Positions 26,857 to 35,989 are shown, numbered from the stretch's first letter. The stretch: 64,000 nt of DNA from JAJEEA01 sp965243615 (GCA_965243615.1 CBDEVO010000003.1:1736001-1800000); one strand, 5' to 3'. A program made the numbers and translations. The notes: generated from the sequence alone by a model not told the origin.

Positions 26857-27392
26857 CGTCGTCCCTCCGACCGGCGGGCGCGGCCCGCGGTCCGGCCCCC
26901 GGCCTTGTCCCGCGGCGGGCGCCCGCGCTCGACGTAGTGCTTGAGGGCGACGAGCGAGGACTCCCAGCCGGTGCTGATGACGCGGTAGTAGCGCTCCCAG
27001 CGCGGGCCCTCGTCGGAACCGCTCTGCCGGATCTGCAGGTGGGTGGTCGTGCCCCGCGTCCGGCAGTGCACGTCGAGGGCCATGGGTCCGAAGGCGAGGG
27101 AGTCGGGGGGCAGCCAGTAGGCGCCGGCGAGCGAGAACGCCCGTCCCGGGCGGTAGTCCACCACCGTGCCGTAGAACACCCCGCCGAGGGTGCCGAGCAG
27201 CTCGTCGCGGAACGGGGTGGCGTCCCATTCGACGGCGTAGATCCCGAGGGGGCGGGGCATGGTCACCGAGCGGACGGTGTCCCACCACACCCGCAGCGCC
27301 GACGGGTCGAAGAAGGCGTCCAGGACCGCCTCGGGCCGCGCGGTGATCGGAACCGTGTGCTCGAACTCGAGGGGAAGAGGGGCAGTGGCCAT
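26853..27392 (-). CDS. SRPBCC (START-like) domain protein
   Basis: A 179-residue protein with the helix-grip ligand-binding fold: EFEHTVPITARPEAVLDAFFDPSAL at the N-terminus, LTGTLGG-like turns in the sheet, and the long C-terminal helix WESSLVALKHYVERG. Members bind hydrophobic ligands or act in ring chemistry. The last 25 residues are Arg/Gly-rich and unlike the domain. It precedes the FAD oxidoreductase with an ATGA overlap. Ligand unknown. Confidence 0.8.
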   Translation of the reverse strand: MATAPLPLEFEHTVPITARPEAVLDAFFDPSALRVWWDTVRSVTMPRPLGIYAVEWDATPFRDELLGTLGGVFYGTVVDYRPGRAFSLAGAYWLPPDSLAFGPMALDVHCRTRGTTTHLQIRQSGSDEGPRWERYYRVISTGWESSLVALKHYVERGRPPRDKAGGRTAGRARRSEGRR

Positions 27393-27525
27393 GTCGGTCA
27401 GGACGCGGGCGGGGTAGCGGCCTCCTCACGCCTCGCGGGGTGGGCGCCTCGCCGCTCTCGACGCCTCGCCGGGCCCCGCCACGGGTTGCGCGGCCCGGTC
27501 GGCGATCGATCGTTCGGTCGGCATG

Positions 27526-28695
27526 TCAGTACGACAGATAGCGGTCGCGCATTCCGCGAAACTCGTCGAGGTCGGTTGTCCATTCCTCGGCGATCGCGGT
27601 ATGGGGCACGTCTTCGTCCACGGACCGCCGCAGCGCGTCCGAGCCGGACAGGATGTCGATGGGCGGAATCACCGCCTCGTACTCGTAGGGCGGCTCGCGC
27701 CACGCGAACCGGTCCGGGTCGAGCCGGCGGCAGGTCTGCAGGAACGCTACCGCGGTGAGGACGGGACGGAAGGCGGCGCGGTCGGTGACGTGAATCTGGC
27801 AGCCGCCGCAGCTCTGGCCGGCGTGCTTCTGGAAAGTGGGCTGAAACTCGGCGGGGCGGAACCAGACCCCCGGCAGGCCATGGCCGTTCATGGCCGCGGC
27901 CAGGCGGTGCGCGTCGAGCCACGGCGCGCCTGCGATCTCGAACGGGCGGGTGGTGCCACGGCCCTCCGACAGGTTCGTGCCCTCGAGCAGCACCATGCCG
28001 GGGTAGACGACGGCGCTGTCCAGGGTCGGCAGATTCGGCGACGGCAGCACCCACGGCAGCCCCGTCTCGTCGTGGTACAGGTGGCGGCGCCAGCCGGCGA
28101 CGGGAAGCACCTCGACCGATGCCCCCAGCCCGAAGCTCTCGTTGCACAGGCGGGCCAGCTCGCCGATGGTCAGGCCGTGGCGCAGGGGTATCGGGAACAG
28201 CCCGACGAACGACTCGAAGCCCGGCCGCAGCATCGGGCCCTCGACGGCGGCGCCCCCGATGGGGTTCGGCCGGTCGCAGACGACCACCGGGACGCCCGCG
28301 CCGGCGCACGCCTGCAGGCAGTTGGTCATCGTGTGGACGTAGGTGTAGACGCGGGTGCCGACGTCCTGCAGGTCGATGACGAGCAGGTCGATGTCGGACA
28401 GCATTGCCGGGGTGGGGGTGCGGGTCTCGCCGTACAGCGAGTACACGGGCACGCCGAGCCGCGGATGCCGCGCATGGTCCGTCTCGATCATGTTGTCCTG
28501 CACGTCCGAGCGGAACCCGTGCTGGGGGCCGAAGAGAGCGGTCAGGGCGCCGCCGGGGGCCGCCGCCGCGACGTCGACGACGTGCCGTCGGTCGGCGTCC
28601 AGCGAGGCGGGGTTCGCGACGAGGCCTATGCGACGCCCCCCCGCCCGCGCGCCGAGGTGCGCGGCCAGCCGCGCGGAACCCGTGGTGACCAGCAT
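27526..28695 (-). CDS. DUF1343 protein, exo-beta-N-acetylmuramidase NamZ-like
   Basis: NamZ-type enzymes remove N-acetylmuramic acid from the end of peptidoglycan fragments. The 389-residue chain has the DUF1343 landmarks RIGLVANPASLDADRRH, ALFGPQHGFR, PVYSLYGETRTPTPAML, DLLVIDLQDVGTRVYTY and PNPIGGAAVEGP. No signal peptide is visible with the ATG at 28695; the frame is open further upstream but is arginine/proline-rich there. An exact TATAAT lies six bases upstream, which implies an almost leaderless message. It is divergent from the acyl-CoA dehydrogenase gene. Confidence 0.88.
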   Translation of the reverse strand: MLVTTGSARLAAHLGARAGGRRIGLVANPASLDADRRHVVDVAAAAPGGALTALFGPQHGFRSDVQDNMIETDHARHPRLGVPVYSLYGETRTPTPAMLSDIDLLVIDLQDVGTRVYTYVHTMTNCLQACAGAGVPVVVCDRPNPIGGAAVEGPMLRPGFESFVGLFPIPLRHGLTIGELARLCNESFGLGASVEVLPVAGWRRHLYHDETGLPWVLPSPNLPTLDSAVVYPGMVLLEGTNLSEGRGTTRPFEIAGAPWLDAHRLAAAMNGHGLPGVWFRPAEFQPTFQKHAGQSCGGCQIHVTDRAAFRPVLTAVAFLQTCRRLDPDRFAWREPPYEYEAVIPPIDILSGSDALRRSVDEDVPHTAIAEEWTTDLDEFRGMRDRYLSY

Positions 28696-29036
28696 GTAAC
28701 GATTATACGGGGGCGGTCCGGCCGCCATGCTATGATCCGCGCACTCGGACGCGCGCGGCGACTGAGGTGCGCGGGGTTCGTCTCGGAGTTCCGAGTGCCC
28801 GGTGGCTCCCACCGGGACGCCGATCTCACGACCAGGACGCCGTCGGTTCGCCTTGCGGTTCTCGTGCGGGTCGAAGACCGCCCGCCCGCGCCGTCCCCTC
28901 GGACCCAGGGGCACGATGTGTCCCCTTGCCAAGGGTGCCCGGGTGAGATGGCCAGCCGGTCGAAGAGTCTCCGGGGGCGTGACGTCCTGGCGAGGTCGCA
29001 GGTGTGTCTCCCTGAGTGATGGAGGATGAAGCCGCC
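28696..29036. other. 341-base divergent intergenic region
   Basis: Lies between the NamZ-like gene and the acyl-CoA dehydrogenase gene and must hold both promoters. I see the NamZ -10 at 28702-28707 and a hairpin (CCCGGTGG, loop CTC, CCACCGGG) at 28798-28816. No coding signal is convincing. Confidence 0.5.
28702..28707 (-). promoter_or_regulatory. -10 element of the NamZ-like gene
   Basis: TATAAT in the context CCCGTATAATCG on the minus strand, ending six bases before the ATG at 28695. This places the start of transcription at or next to the start codon. No convincing -35 is seen. Confidence 0.5.
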
Positions 29037-30194
29037 GTGGCCAACGCCGAGCTGCATGCCGATCTGAGGACCGCGGTGCGCGAGCTCTGCGCCCGGTTTC
29101 CCGACACGTACTGGCGCGAGCTCGACGCCCGCGAGGCGTACCCGGAGGAGTTCGTCCGCACCCTGACCGAGGCCGGCTACCTCGCCGCCCTCATACCGGA
29201 AGAGCTGGGCGGGTCGGGGCTCGGCATCGCCGAGGCGTCGATCATCCTCGAGGAGGTCAACCGGTCGGGCGGCAACTCCGCCGCGTGCCACGCCCAGATG
29301 TACATCATGGGCACCCTGCTGCGCCACGGGTCCGAGGCGCAGCGCCGCCACTACCTGCCGAAGATCGCGAGCGGCGAGCTGCGACTGCAGGCGTTCGGGG
29401 TGACCGAGCCGACCACCGGGACCGACACCACGCAGATGAAGACGATGGCGGTGCGCAAGGGCGACCGCTACGTCGTGAACGGGCAGAAGGTGTGGATCTC
29501 GCGGGTCGACTACTCCGACCTGATGCTGCTGGTGGCCCGCACCACCCCCCTCGAGGAGGTGAAGAAGCGCACCGAGGGCCTCTCGGTGCTGCTCGTCGAC
29601 CTGAAGACGGCGGTCGGCCACGGCATGACCGTGCGCCCCATCCGGGCCATGATCAACCACGCCACGACCGAGGTCTTCTTCGACAACCTCGAGGTGCCGG
29701 TGGAGAACCGGGTCGGGGAGGAGGGCAAGGGGTTCCGCTACCTCCTCGACGGCCTCAACGCCGAGCGCATCCTCATCGCGGCCGAGTGCGTGGGCGACGG
29801 GCGCTGGTTCGTCGAGCGGGCCTGCCGCTACGCGCGCGACCGGGTGGTGTTCGGCCGCCCCATCGGCCAGAACCAGGGCATACAGTTCCCCATCGCGCGG
29901 GCCCACGTCAACGTCGAGGCGGCCGACCTGATGCGGGTGCGGGCGGCCGAGCTGTTCGACGCCGGGAAGCCGTGCGGGGCCGAGGCCAACATGGCCAAGC
30001 TCCTCGCGGCCGACGCCTCGTGGGAGGCCGCCAACGTCACCATGCAGACCTACGGCGGCTTCGGGTTCGCCGAGGAGTACGACGTCGAGCGCAAGTTCCG
30101 CGAGACGCGGCTCTACCAGACCGCGCCCATCTCGACCAACCTCATCCTCTCCTACATCGGCCAGCACGTGCTGGACCTGCCCCGGTCTTTCTGA
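29037..30194 (+). CDS. acyl-CoA dehydrogenase (IVD/LCAD-type catalytic Glu)
   Basis: FAD enzyme of 385 residues in the C5-dicarboxylate cluster. It has the beta-domain motif FGVTEPTTGTDT, the GQKVWIS strand and YGGFGFAEEY. The medium-chain catalytic position reads YQTAPIS, with no Glu. Instead GLNAERILIA has a Glu where isovaleryl-CoA and long-chain enzymes carry their base, so the active site is of that type. I favour the GTG at 29037 because GGAGG lies 11 bases upstream; the ATG at 29019 has no ribosome site. The stop and the CoA-transferase start overlap (TGATG). Methylsuccinyl-CoA is a possible substrate by context only. Confidence 0.85.
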   Translation: MANAELHADLRTAVRELCARFPDTYWRELDAREAYPEEFVRTLTEAGYLAALIPEELGGSGLGIAEASIILEEVNRSGGNSAACHAQMYIMGTLLRHGSEAQRRHYLPKIASGELRLQAFGVTEPTTGTDTTQMKTMAVRKGDRYVVNGQKVWISRVDYSDLMLLVARTTPLEEVKKRTEGLSVLLVDLKTAVGHGMTVRPIRAMINHATTEVFFDNLEVPVENRVGEEGKGFRYLLDGLNAERILIAAECVGDGRWFVERACRYARDRVVFGRPIGQNQGIQFPIARAHVNVEAADLMRVRAAELFDAGKPCGAEANMAKLLAADASWEAANVTMQTYGGFGFAEEYDVERKFRETRLYQTAPISTNLILSYIGQHVLDLPRSF

Positions 30195-31369
30195 TGCGAC
30201 CGCTCGACGGGGTCACGGTCCTGTCGCTCGAGCAGGCGGTGGCGGCGCCGTTCGCCACCCGCCAGCTCGCCGACCTCGGGGCCCGCGTGATCAAGATCGA
30301 GCGGCCCGGCGTGGGCGACTTCGCGCGGAGCTACGACGCGACGGCGGGGGGGCTCTCGTCGCACTTCGTGTGGCTGAACCGGTCGAAGGAGTCGCTGACC
30401 CTCGACGTGAAGCACCCCGAGGCGGGGGTGGTGCTGCGCCGGCTGCTCGACGAGGCCGACGTCTTCGTCGAGAACCTCGCCCCCGGCGCCACCGGGCGTC
30501 TCGGGCTCTCGTCGGCCGAGTTGCGGGCCGCGCACCCGCGGCTCGTGGTGTGCGAGATCTCGGGGTACGGCTCGACCGGCCCCTACCGCGACCGCAAGGC
30601 CTACGACCTGCTCGTGCAGGCCGAGGCGGGGGTCCTGTCGATCACCGGCACGCCGGACGAGCCCGCCAAGGTGGGCATCTCCGTCGCGGACATCGCGGCC
30701 GGCATGTACGCGTACTCGGGCGTCCTCACCGCGCTCCTGATGCGGGAGCGCACCGGCGAGGGCACGGTGGTCGAGGTGTCGATGCTCGAGGCGCTCGGAG
30801 AGTGGATGAGCTATCCCGTCTACTATGCCTCCGCCGGCACCCCGCCCGCCCGCTCCGGGGCCCGGCACGCGGTCATCGCCCCCTACGGGCCGTTCGCGGG
30901 CGGGGACGGCGACGTGGTGTACCTCGGCATCCAGAACGAGCGCGAGTGGCGGGCGTTCTGCGAGCAGGTGCTGCGCCGGCCCGAGCTGGCGGCGGACCCG
31001 CGGTTCTCGGCCAACGCCCTGCGGCTGGCCAACCGGCCGGCCCTCGACGCGGAGATCGAGGCGGTCTTCGGCGAGCTCGACACGCCCGAGATCGTGGAGC
31101 GCCTCGAGAAGGCGCGCATCGCGAACGCGCGCATGCGGACGGTGCGGCAGTTCGCCGAGCACCCCCAGCTCGCCGCACGCGGCCGCTGGCGCGACGTGGC
31201 GTCGTCGGTCGGGCCGCTGCCGGCGACGCTGCCACCGGCGACCATCGAGAACGTCGAGCCGGTGATGGGGCCGATCCCCGAGCTGGGGGCCCACACCGAC
31301 GCGATTCTCGGCGGCCTGGGGTTCGACGCCGCCACCATCGCGGGCTGGCGCGCGGCGGGGATGGTGTAG
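30194..31369 (+). CDS. CaiB/BaiF CoA-transferase, itaconate/mesaconate type
   Basis: A 391-residue family III CoA-transferase. The start MRPLDGVTVLSLEQAVAAPFATRQLADLGARVIKIER is the family signature, here split by its overlap with the upstream stop (TGATG). The catalytic Asp138 lies in KAYDLLVQAEAG, and SISG-type loops follow (GVLSITGTPDEPAKVG). The subgroup with EQAVAAPF and YDLLVQAE includes succinyl-CoA:itaconate and mesaconyl-CoA transferases. Its neighbours (MaoC hydratase, CitE lyase, MmgE/PrpD) support activation of a C5 dicarboxylic acid. Substrate is inferred. Confidence 0.85.
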   Translation: MRPLDGVTVLSLEQAVAAPFATRQLADLGARVIKIERPGVGDFARSYDATAGGLSSHFVWLNRSKESLTLDVKHPEAGVVLRRLLDEADVFVENLAPGATGRLGLSSAELRAAHPRLVVCEISGYGSTGPYRDRKAYDLLVQAEAGVLSITGTPDEPAKVGISVADIAAGMYAYSGVLTALLMRERTGEGTVVEVSMLEALGEWMSYPVYYASAGTPPARSGARHAVIAPYGPFAGGDGDVVYLGIQNEREWRAFCEQVLRRPELAADPRFSANALRLANRPALDAEIEAVFGELDTPEIVERLEKARIANARMRTVRQFAEHPQLAARGRWRDVASSVGPLPATLPPATIENVEPVMGPIPELGAHTDAILGGLGFDAATIAGWRAAGMV

Positions 31370-31495
31370 CCCGGCGCGTGGAACCCGGGGGAGGCACATC
31401 GCCCTGCTGCGCCGGCGTTTCGTGCCCGCGAGCTTCCAATTGCGACCGCAGGTCGCGCGGTCGGGACTATTATTGGAGCCTGAAGGGAGTAACCA

Positions 31496-31999
31496 ATGCC
31501 AGTGAAGGAAGGATGGACCGGGCGCGTCTACGAGGACTTCGAGGTCGGCGACATCTACGAGCACCCCCTCGGCCGGACGGTGCTCGCGGCCGACAACACG
31601 TGGGCGACGCTGCTGTCCATGAACACCAACCCCATTCACTTCGACCACGCGTTCGCCGCCAACACCCCGTACGGGCGCACCCTGGTCGACTCGACGTTCA
31701 CCCTCGCGGTGGTGACCGGGCAGTCGGTCATCGACCTGTCGCAGAACGTCATGGCCAACCTGGGGTGGGACGAGGTGCGCCTGCCGAACCCGGTCTTCGA
31801 CGGCGACACCATCTACTCGCGCAGCGAGGTGCTCTCGAAGCGCGAGTCGAAGTCGCGGCCCTACGTCGGCATCGTCACCGTGAAGTCGACCGGCTTCAAC
31901 CAGGACGGCAAGGTCGTCATCGAGTTCAAGCGGACGTTCATGGTTTACAAGCGCGGGCACGCGCCGAAGCGGTTCCGGCCCGCCGCGCCGGCGGCTTGA
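31496..31999 (+). CDS. MaoC-type enoyl-CoA hydratase (itaconyl/mesaconyl-CoA type)
   Basis: A 167-residue hot-dog-fold hydratase. After VYEDFEVGDIYEHPLGRTV comes the hydratase core NTNPIHFDHAFA with the catalytic Asp/His pair at about residues 39-45, then YGRTLVDSTFTLAVVTG. This pattern belongs to mesaconyl- and itaconyl-CoA hydratases. GGGAG is six bases before the ATG, and a TATTAT at 31468-31473 may be a -10, so the gene may have its own promoter in the 126-base gap after the CoA-transferase. Water addition to an unsaturated C5-CoA is the inferred reaction. Confidence 0.82.
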   Translation: MPVKEGWTGRVYEDFEVGDIYEHPLGRTVLAADNTWATLLSMNTNPIHFDHAFAANTPYGRTLVDSTFTLAVVTGQSVIDLSQNVMANLGWDEVRLPNPVFDGDTIYSRSEVLSKRESKSRPYVGIVTVKSTGFNQDGKVVIEFKRTFMVYKRGHAPKRFRPAAPAA

Positions 32000-32073
32000 C
32001 GGCGGCTTCCTTCGAGGGCCGTAGCGTGAGAGCGCGCACGAAGCAGGTTGCCGGTTCCGACGAGATCGAGAAG

Positions 32074-33480
32074 ATGAGAGCGCCCACCGACCGGCGGGTC
32101 GCCGCCGCCGGGCTTGTCCTCGCCGTCCTGGCGGTGCTCGCCGGTTGCGGCGATCCGCTGCCGCAGGTGCAGGGAGACCTCGCGTTCGTCGGGGTGAACG
32201 TCATCCCGATGACCGAGCCCGGGGTGCCCGTGGTGGTCGAGAACCGGACGGTGGTGGTGACCGACCGGCGCATCGCGTCGATGCACCCGGCCGACGAGGT
32301 GGAGGTCGCAGAAGGCACCGAGGCGGTCGAGGCCGAGGGGATGTACCTGATGCCGGGGCTCGCCGAGATGCACGGGCACCTGCCGGGGCCGCGCACGGTG
32401 CAGTCCGACGCCCGCAACCTGCTCTTCCTCTACGTCGCCAACGGCGTCACCACCGTCCGGGGCATGCAGGGCGAGCGGTCGCAACTGGGTCTGCGGGCCC
32501 GCATCGCCCGCGGCCAGTCCCTGGGTCCGCGGCTCTTCGTCGGCAGCCCGTCGATGAGCGGGGGGCGCGTCGCCACCCCCGAGCACGCCGAGCAGCTCGT
32601 GCGTGAGTACGACCAGCGCGGCTACGACCTCGTGAAGGTGCACGAGGGGCTGGCCCTCGACGTCTTCGACGCGGTGGCGGCGACCGCCAACGAGGTCGGC
32701 CTGCCGTTCGGGGGTCACGTGCCCGACGCCGTCGGGCTGCGGCACGCCCTCGCCTCGGGGCAGGTTTCGATAGATCACCTCGACAATTACATCGAGGCGC
32801 TCGTGCCGGACGACCAGCTTCCCACCGAGGGCGCAGGGCTCTTCGGGGTCGGCGACCTGCTCGATCGGGTCGACATGACCCTGCTGCCGCGGCTCGTCGA
32901 GGACACCCGCGCGGCGGGGGCGTGGGCGGTGCCGACGATGGTGCTGTGGGAGACCGTCTTCTTCGGCGAGCGGTCTGCCGCCGAGCTCCGCGCCGCGCGG
33001 CCCGAGGTGCGCTACATGCCGCCGGAGACGGTGGAGCAGTGGGATCGGGTGGTGGACGGGCGGGCTGCCGACGCCGACCGGGAGGCCAACCGGCGGGTCG
33101 CGGAGTTGCGCCGGCAGATCCTCCGGGCCCTGCACGAGGGCGGCGTCCCCATCGTGATGGGGACCGACTCGCCGCAGATCTTCAGCGTGCCCGGGTTCTC
33201 GGTGCATCGCGAGATGGCGCTGTGGGTCGAGGTGGGCATGACGCCCTACGAGGTGCTCGAGGCGGGAACCCGGCGCGTCGCCGAGTACTTCGACGCCCTC
33301 GACGACTTCGGCACCATCGAGATCGGCAGCCGCGCCGACCTCCTGCTGCTGACCGCCAACCCCATCGACGACGTCGCCAACGTCGCCCGGCGCGGGGGGG
33401 TGATGGTGAACGGCAACTGGTGGTCGGAGAAACGGATTCAGGAGCGGCTGGCGGGCATCGCGCAGTTCTATGGGAACTGA
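32074..33480 (+). CDS. amidohydrolase-family lipoprotein
   Basis: A 468-residue exported metal-dependent hydrolase. The N-terminus is a lipoprotein signal with the lipobox LAGC at about residues 22-25. The TIM barrel carries HxH in EMHGHLPG, then VKVHEG (Lys position), GGHVPD and SIDHLDN (two His) and GTDSP (final Asp), so a binuclear site is complete. The closing ADLLLLTANPIDDVAN is typical of imidazolonepropionase/prolidase-like members. It sits inside the C5-dicarboxylate cluster but is lipid-anchored, so its link to that pathway is unclear. Confidence 0.85.
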   Translation: MRAPTDRRVAAAGLVLAVLAVLAGCGDPLPQVQGDLAFVGVNVIPMTEPGVPVVVENRTVVVTDRRIASMHPADEVEVAEGTEAVEAEGMYLMPGLAEMHGHLPGPRTVQSDARNLLFLYVANGVTTVRGMQGERSQLGLRARIARGQSLGPRLFVGSPSMSGGRVATPEHAEQLVREYDQRGYDLVKVHEGLALDVFDAVAATANEVGLPFGGHVPDAVGLRHALASGQVSIDHLDNYIEALVPDDQLPTEGAGLFGVGDLLDRVDMTLLPRLVEDTRAAGAWAVPTMVLWETVFFGERSAAELRAARPEVRYMPPETVEQWDRVVDGRAADADREANRRVAELRRQILRALHEGGVPIVMGTDSPQIFSVPGFSVHREMALWVEVGMTPYEVLEAGTRRVAEYFDALDDFGTIEIGSRADLLLLTANPIDDVANVARRGGVMVNGNWWSEKRIQERLAGIAQFYGN

Positions 33481-33659
33481 CGATCACGGCCCGCGAGTCC
33501 GAGTTCCCGTGTGGGTTGCAGGCGAGGGAGCGGTGACCGGAGCCCGAGCGGCCCGGAGCCGAAGCCGTGCAGGACGATCGGGAAGTGGGATCCGGTCGTG
33601 ATTCCTTGCACGCAAGAGGAGCCGGGAAACGTCGGCGCCGCCGACCAACCGGAGAAAGC

Positions 33660-35036
33660 ATGACTGACGAGACCCTGCCGGCGTTGACCCGGTTCGGCGA
33701 GTTCGTGGCCAACCGCGCGGTGCCCTCGGCGGCGCGCCGCGCCGCCCGCGACGCGATTCTCGACACCGTCGGGGTCGCCCTCGCGGGGTCCGTCGAGCCC
33801 GCGGCCCGGATGGTGCGCAGCCTCGCCGACGAGGAGGGGGGCGCACCCCGGTGCGGCATCCTCGGCGCGCCCGCGCGCACCGGCGCGGGGTGGGCGGCGC
33901 TGGCCAACGGGACGGCCGCGCACGCCCTCGACTTCGACGACATGTGCTTCGTGTCGATGGCGCACCCCAGCGCGCCCCTGGTGGCGGCGGGCCTCGCCGC
34001 GGCCGAGCTCGCCGACGCCGGCGGGGCGGCCCTGCTCGACGCCTACTGCGTCGGCTTCGAGGTCGAGGCGGTGCTCGGGCGGGCGATGAACCCCACCCAC
34101 TACGAGCAGGGGTGGCACGCCACCTCGACCATCGGCACCGTCGGGGCGGCCGCGGTCGCGGCCCGGCTGCTCGGGCAGGACCCCGCCACCACCGTGCGGG
34201 CGCTTGCCATCGCCGCCGCCGAGGCGTGCGGCCTGAAGGAGAGCTTCGGCACCATGGCCAAGCCGCTCCAGGCGGGGCTCGCGGGGCGGAACGGCGTGCT
34301 CGCGGCGATGCTCGCCCGCGCCGGGTTCACCGCCCCCGACCGCGCGGTGGACGGCGCGCAGGGGCTGCTCGTCGCCATGCAGTCGCGTGCGCGCGACCTC
34401 GGGGACGCGGCGAACGGGCTGGGGCGCGACTGGGAGATCGTCGACGGCGGCATCACCGTCAAGCTCTACCCGTCGTGCGCGGCCACCCACCCCACCATCG
34501 ACACCCTCCTCGACCTGCGGGCCGAGCACCGGTTCACGGCCGACGACGTCGAGGCGGTGGAGATCGGCGTCGACGCCGTCACTCCGACGGTGCTCATCCA
34601 CGACCGGCCGCGGACCGGCCTCGAGGGCAAGTTCAGCATGCACTTCTGCGCCGCCTCGGCCGTCGCCCGTGGCCGCGTCGACCTCGGGACGTTCGAGCCG
34701 GCGGGGGTGTCCGACTCCGGCACGCGGGAGCTGCTGCCCCGGGTAACGATGCGCGTCGACCCCTCGGTGGGCGTCGACCAGCCGCCGCTGACGGAGGCGG
34801 CGGTGACCGTGCATCTCGCCGACGGGCGGCGCTGCGCGCGGCGGGTGCGCGGCGCGCGCGGCTACCCGAGCCAGCCGCCCTCGGCGGCCGAGCTCGACGC
34901 GAAGTTCCTGGCGTGCGCGGCGCGCGCGGTGTCGCCGGCCGCCGCCGATGCGGCGCTGGCGTGGCTGCGCGCCCTCGAGCGGCAGCCCGCGGTGTCGGCG
35001 CTGCCCGAGCTGGTCCGCGAGCCCGTCCCGGCCTGA
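33660..35036 (+). CDS. MmgE/PrpD-family protein
   Basis: The family includes 2-methylcitrate dehydratase, cis-aconitate decarboxylase and iminodisuccinate epimerase. The 458-residue chain has the landmarks HALDFDDM, SMAHPSAPL, GWHATSTIG and GTMAKPLQAG, and the second-domain ITVKLYPSCAATHP, all conserved in the family. The ATG at 33660 has GGAG nine bases upstream. In the Pseudomonas itaconate operon a protein of this family is also present beside the CoA-transferase and lyase, which is the main reason for the pathway call. The reaction itself cannot be read from sequence. Confidence 0.85.
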   Translation: MTDETLPALTRFGEFVANRAVPSAARRAARDAILDTVGVALAGSVEPAARMVRSLADEEGGAPRCGILGAPARTGAGWAALANGTAAHALDFDDMCFVSMAHPSAPLVAAGLAAAELADAGGAALLDAYCVGFEVEAVLGRAMNPTHYEQGWHATSTIGTVGAAAVAARLLGQDPATTVRALAIAAAEACGLKESFGTMAKPLQAGLAGRNGVLAAMLARAGFTAPDRAVDGAQGLLVAMQSRARDLGDAANGLGRDWEIVDGGITVKLYPSCAATHPTIDTLLDLRAEHRFTADDVEAVEIGVDAVTPTVLIHDRPRTGLEGKFSMHFCAASAVARGRVDLGTFEPAGVSDSGTRELLPRVTMRVDPSVGVDQPPLTEAAVTVHLADGRRCARRVRGARGYPSQPPSAAELDAKFLACAARAVSPAAADAALAWLRALERQPAVSALPELVREPVPA

Positions 35037-35104
35037 CCGCGCGGGAGTCGCGCGCGGCCGCCGCGGGACGTCGCGGCGCTTCCGTCAGAGGATTGCCAGA
35101 ACCC

Positions 35105-35989
35105 ATGCCAACCCCCAGCGATGCTCCCCCGGGGCGGCGCGTCCGCCGCTCGGTCCTCTTCGTTCCCGCGGTCCGTCCGGACCGTTTCGCCAAGGCCGTC
35201 GCCACCGGGGCCGACGCCGTCTGCCTCGACCTCGAGGACGGGGTCTCGTTCGCGCAGAAGGACGAGGCGCGCGACAAGGCGCTGGCCCTGCTCGCGGACC
35301 GCCCCGCGGTGCGCGCCGAGGTGGTTCTGCGCATCAACGAGCCCGAGTCCGATCTCGGCGAGCGCGACCTCGACGCCCTCCTCGCCTCGGGGGTCCGGCC
35401 CGACTCGCTGATGGTGCCCAAGGTCGGCGCTCCCGACACCTTGCAGGCCCTCGAGCGGCGGCTCGCCCCCGCGCTTGCGGACCTGCCGCTCGTCGTGCAG
35501 ATCGAGACCGCGCGCGGGCTCGCGGCCGTCGACGCCATCGCCGCCGCGTCGCCCCGCATCGCCGTCCTCTTCTTCGGCGCCGTCGACCTGTCGGCCGAGC
35601 TCGGCTGCGTCATCGAATGGGACGCCCTGCTCTACGCGAGGTCGCGGGTGGTGGCGGCGGCGGCCGCGGCGGAGGTCGACGCGATGGACACCCCGTTCAT
35701 GGACGTGGGGGCGCCCTCGCAGCTCGACGAGGAGGCCCGCGCCACCCGCCGCCTGGGCTTCACCGGCAAGGCCGCCATCCATCCCACCCAGGTCCCGATC
35801 ATCCAGGCCGCGTTCTCCCCCCCGCCCGACGCCGTGGATTGGGCCCGGCGCATCGTCGCCGCGTACGAAGCCAACGAGGGCGGCGTGCTCCTCGTCGACG
35901 GCAAGCTCATCGAGCGCCCCGTTATCGCTTCGGCCCAGCGGATCCTCGATGCCGCCGGAGCCGTCGACCGCGCGCGGGACGATGCCTGA
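35105..35989 (+). CDS. HpcH/HpaI (CitE-like) acyl-CoA lyase
   Basis: A 294-residue CitE-type lyase that cleaves or forms a C-C bond at a CoA ester, with Mg2+. It shows RRSVLFVPAVRPDRFAKA (catalytic Arg), ADAVCLDLEDGV, the metal ligands in VVQIETARGL (Glu) and DLSAELG (Asp), and the closing GFTGKAAIHPTQVPII. These fit citramalyl-CoA, malyl-CoA and beta-methylmalyl-CoA lyases. As last gene of the cluster it would split the hydrated C5-CoA into acetyl-CoA plus pyruvate, or propionyl-CoA plus glyoxylate. Which one is undetermined. Confidence 0.85.
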   Translation: MPTPSDAPPGRRVRRSVLFVPAVRPDRFAKAVATGADAVCLDLEDGVSFAQKDEARDKALALLADRPAVRAEVVLRINEPESDLGERDLDALLASGVRPDSLMVPKVGAPDTLQALERRLAPALADLPLVVQIETARGLAAVDAIAAASPRIAVLFFGAVDLSAELGCVIEWDALLYARSRVVAAAAAAEVDAMDTPFMDVGAPSQLDEEARATRRLGFTGKAAIHPTQVPIIQAAFSPPPDAVDWARRIVAAYEANEGGVLLVDGKLIERPVIASAQRILDAAGAVDRARDDA

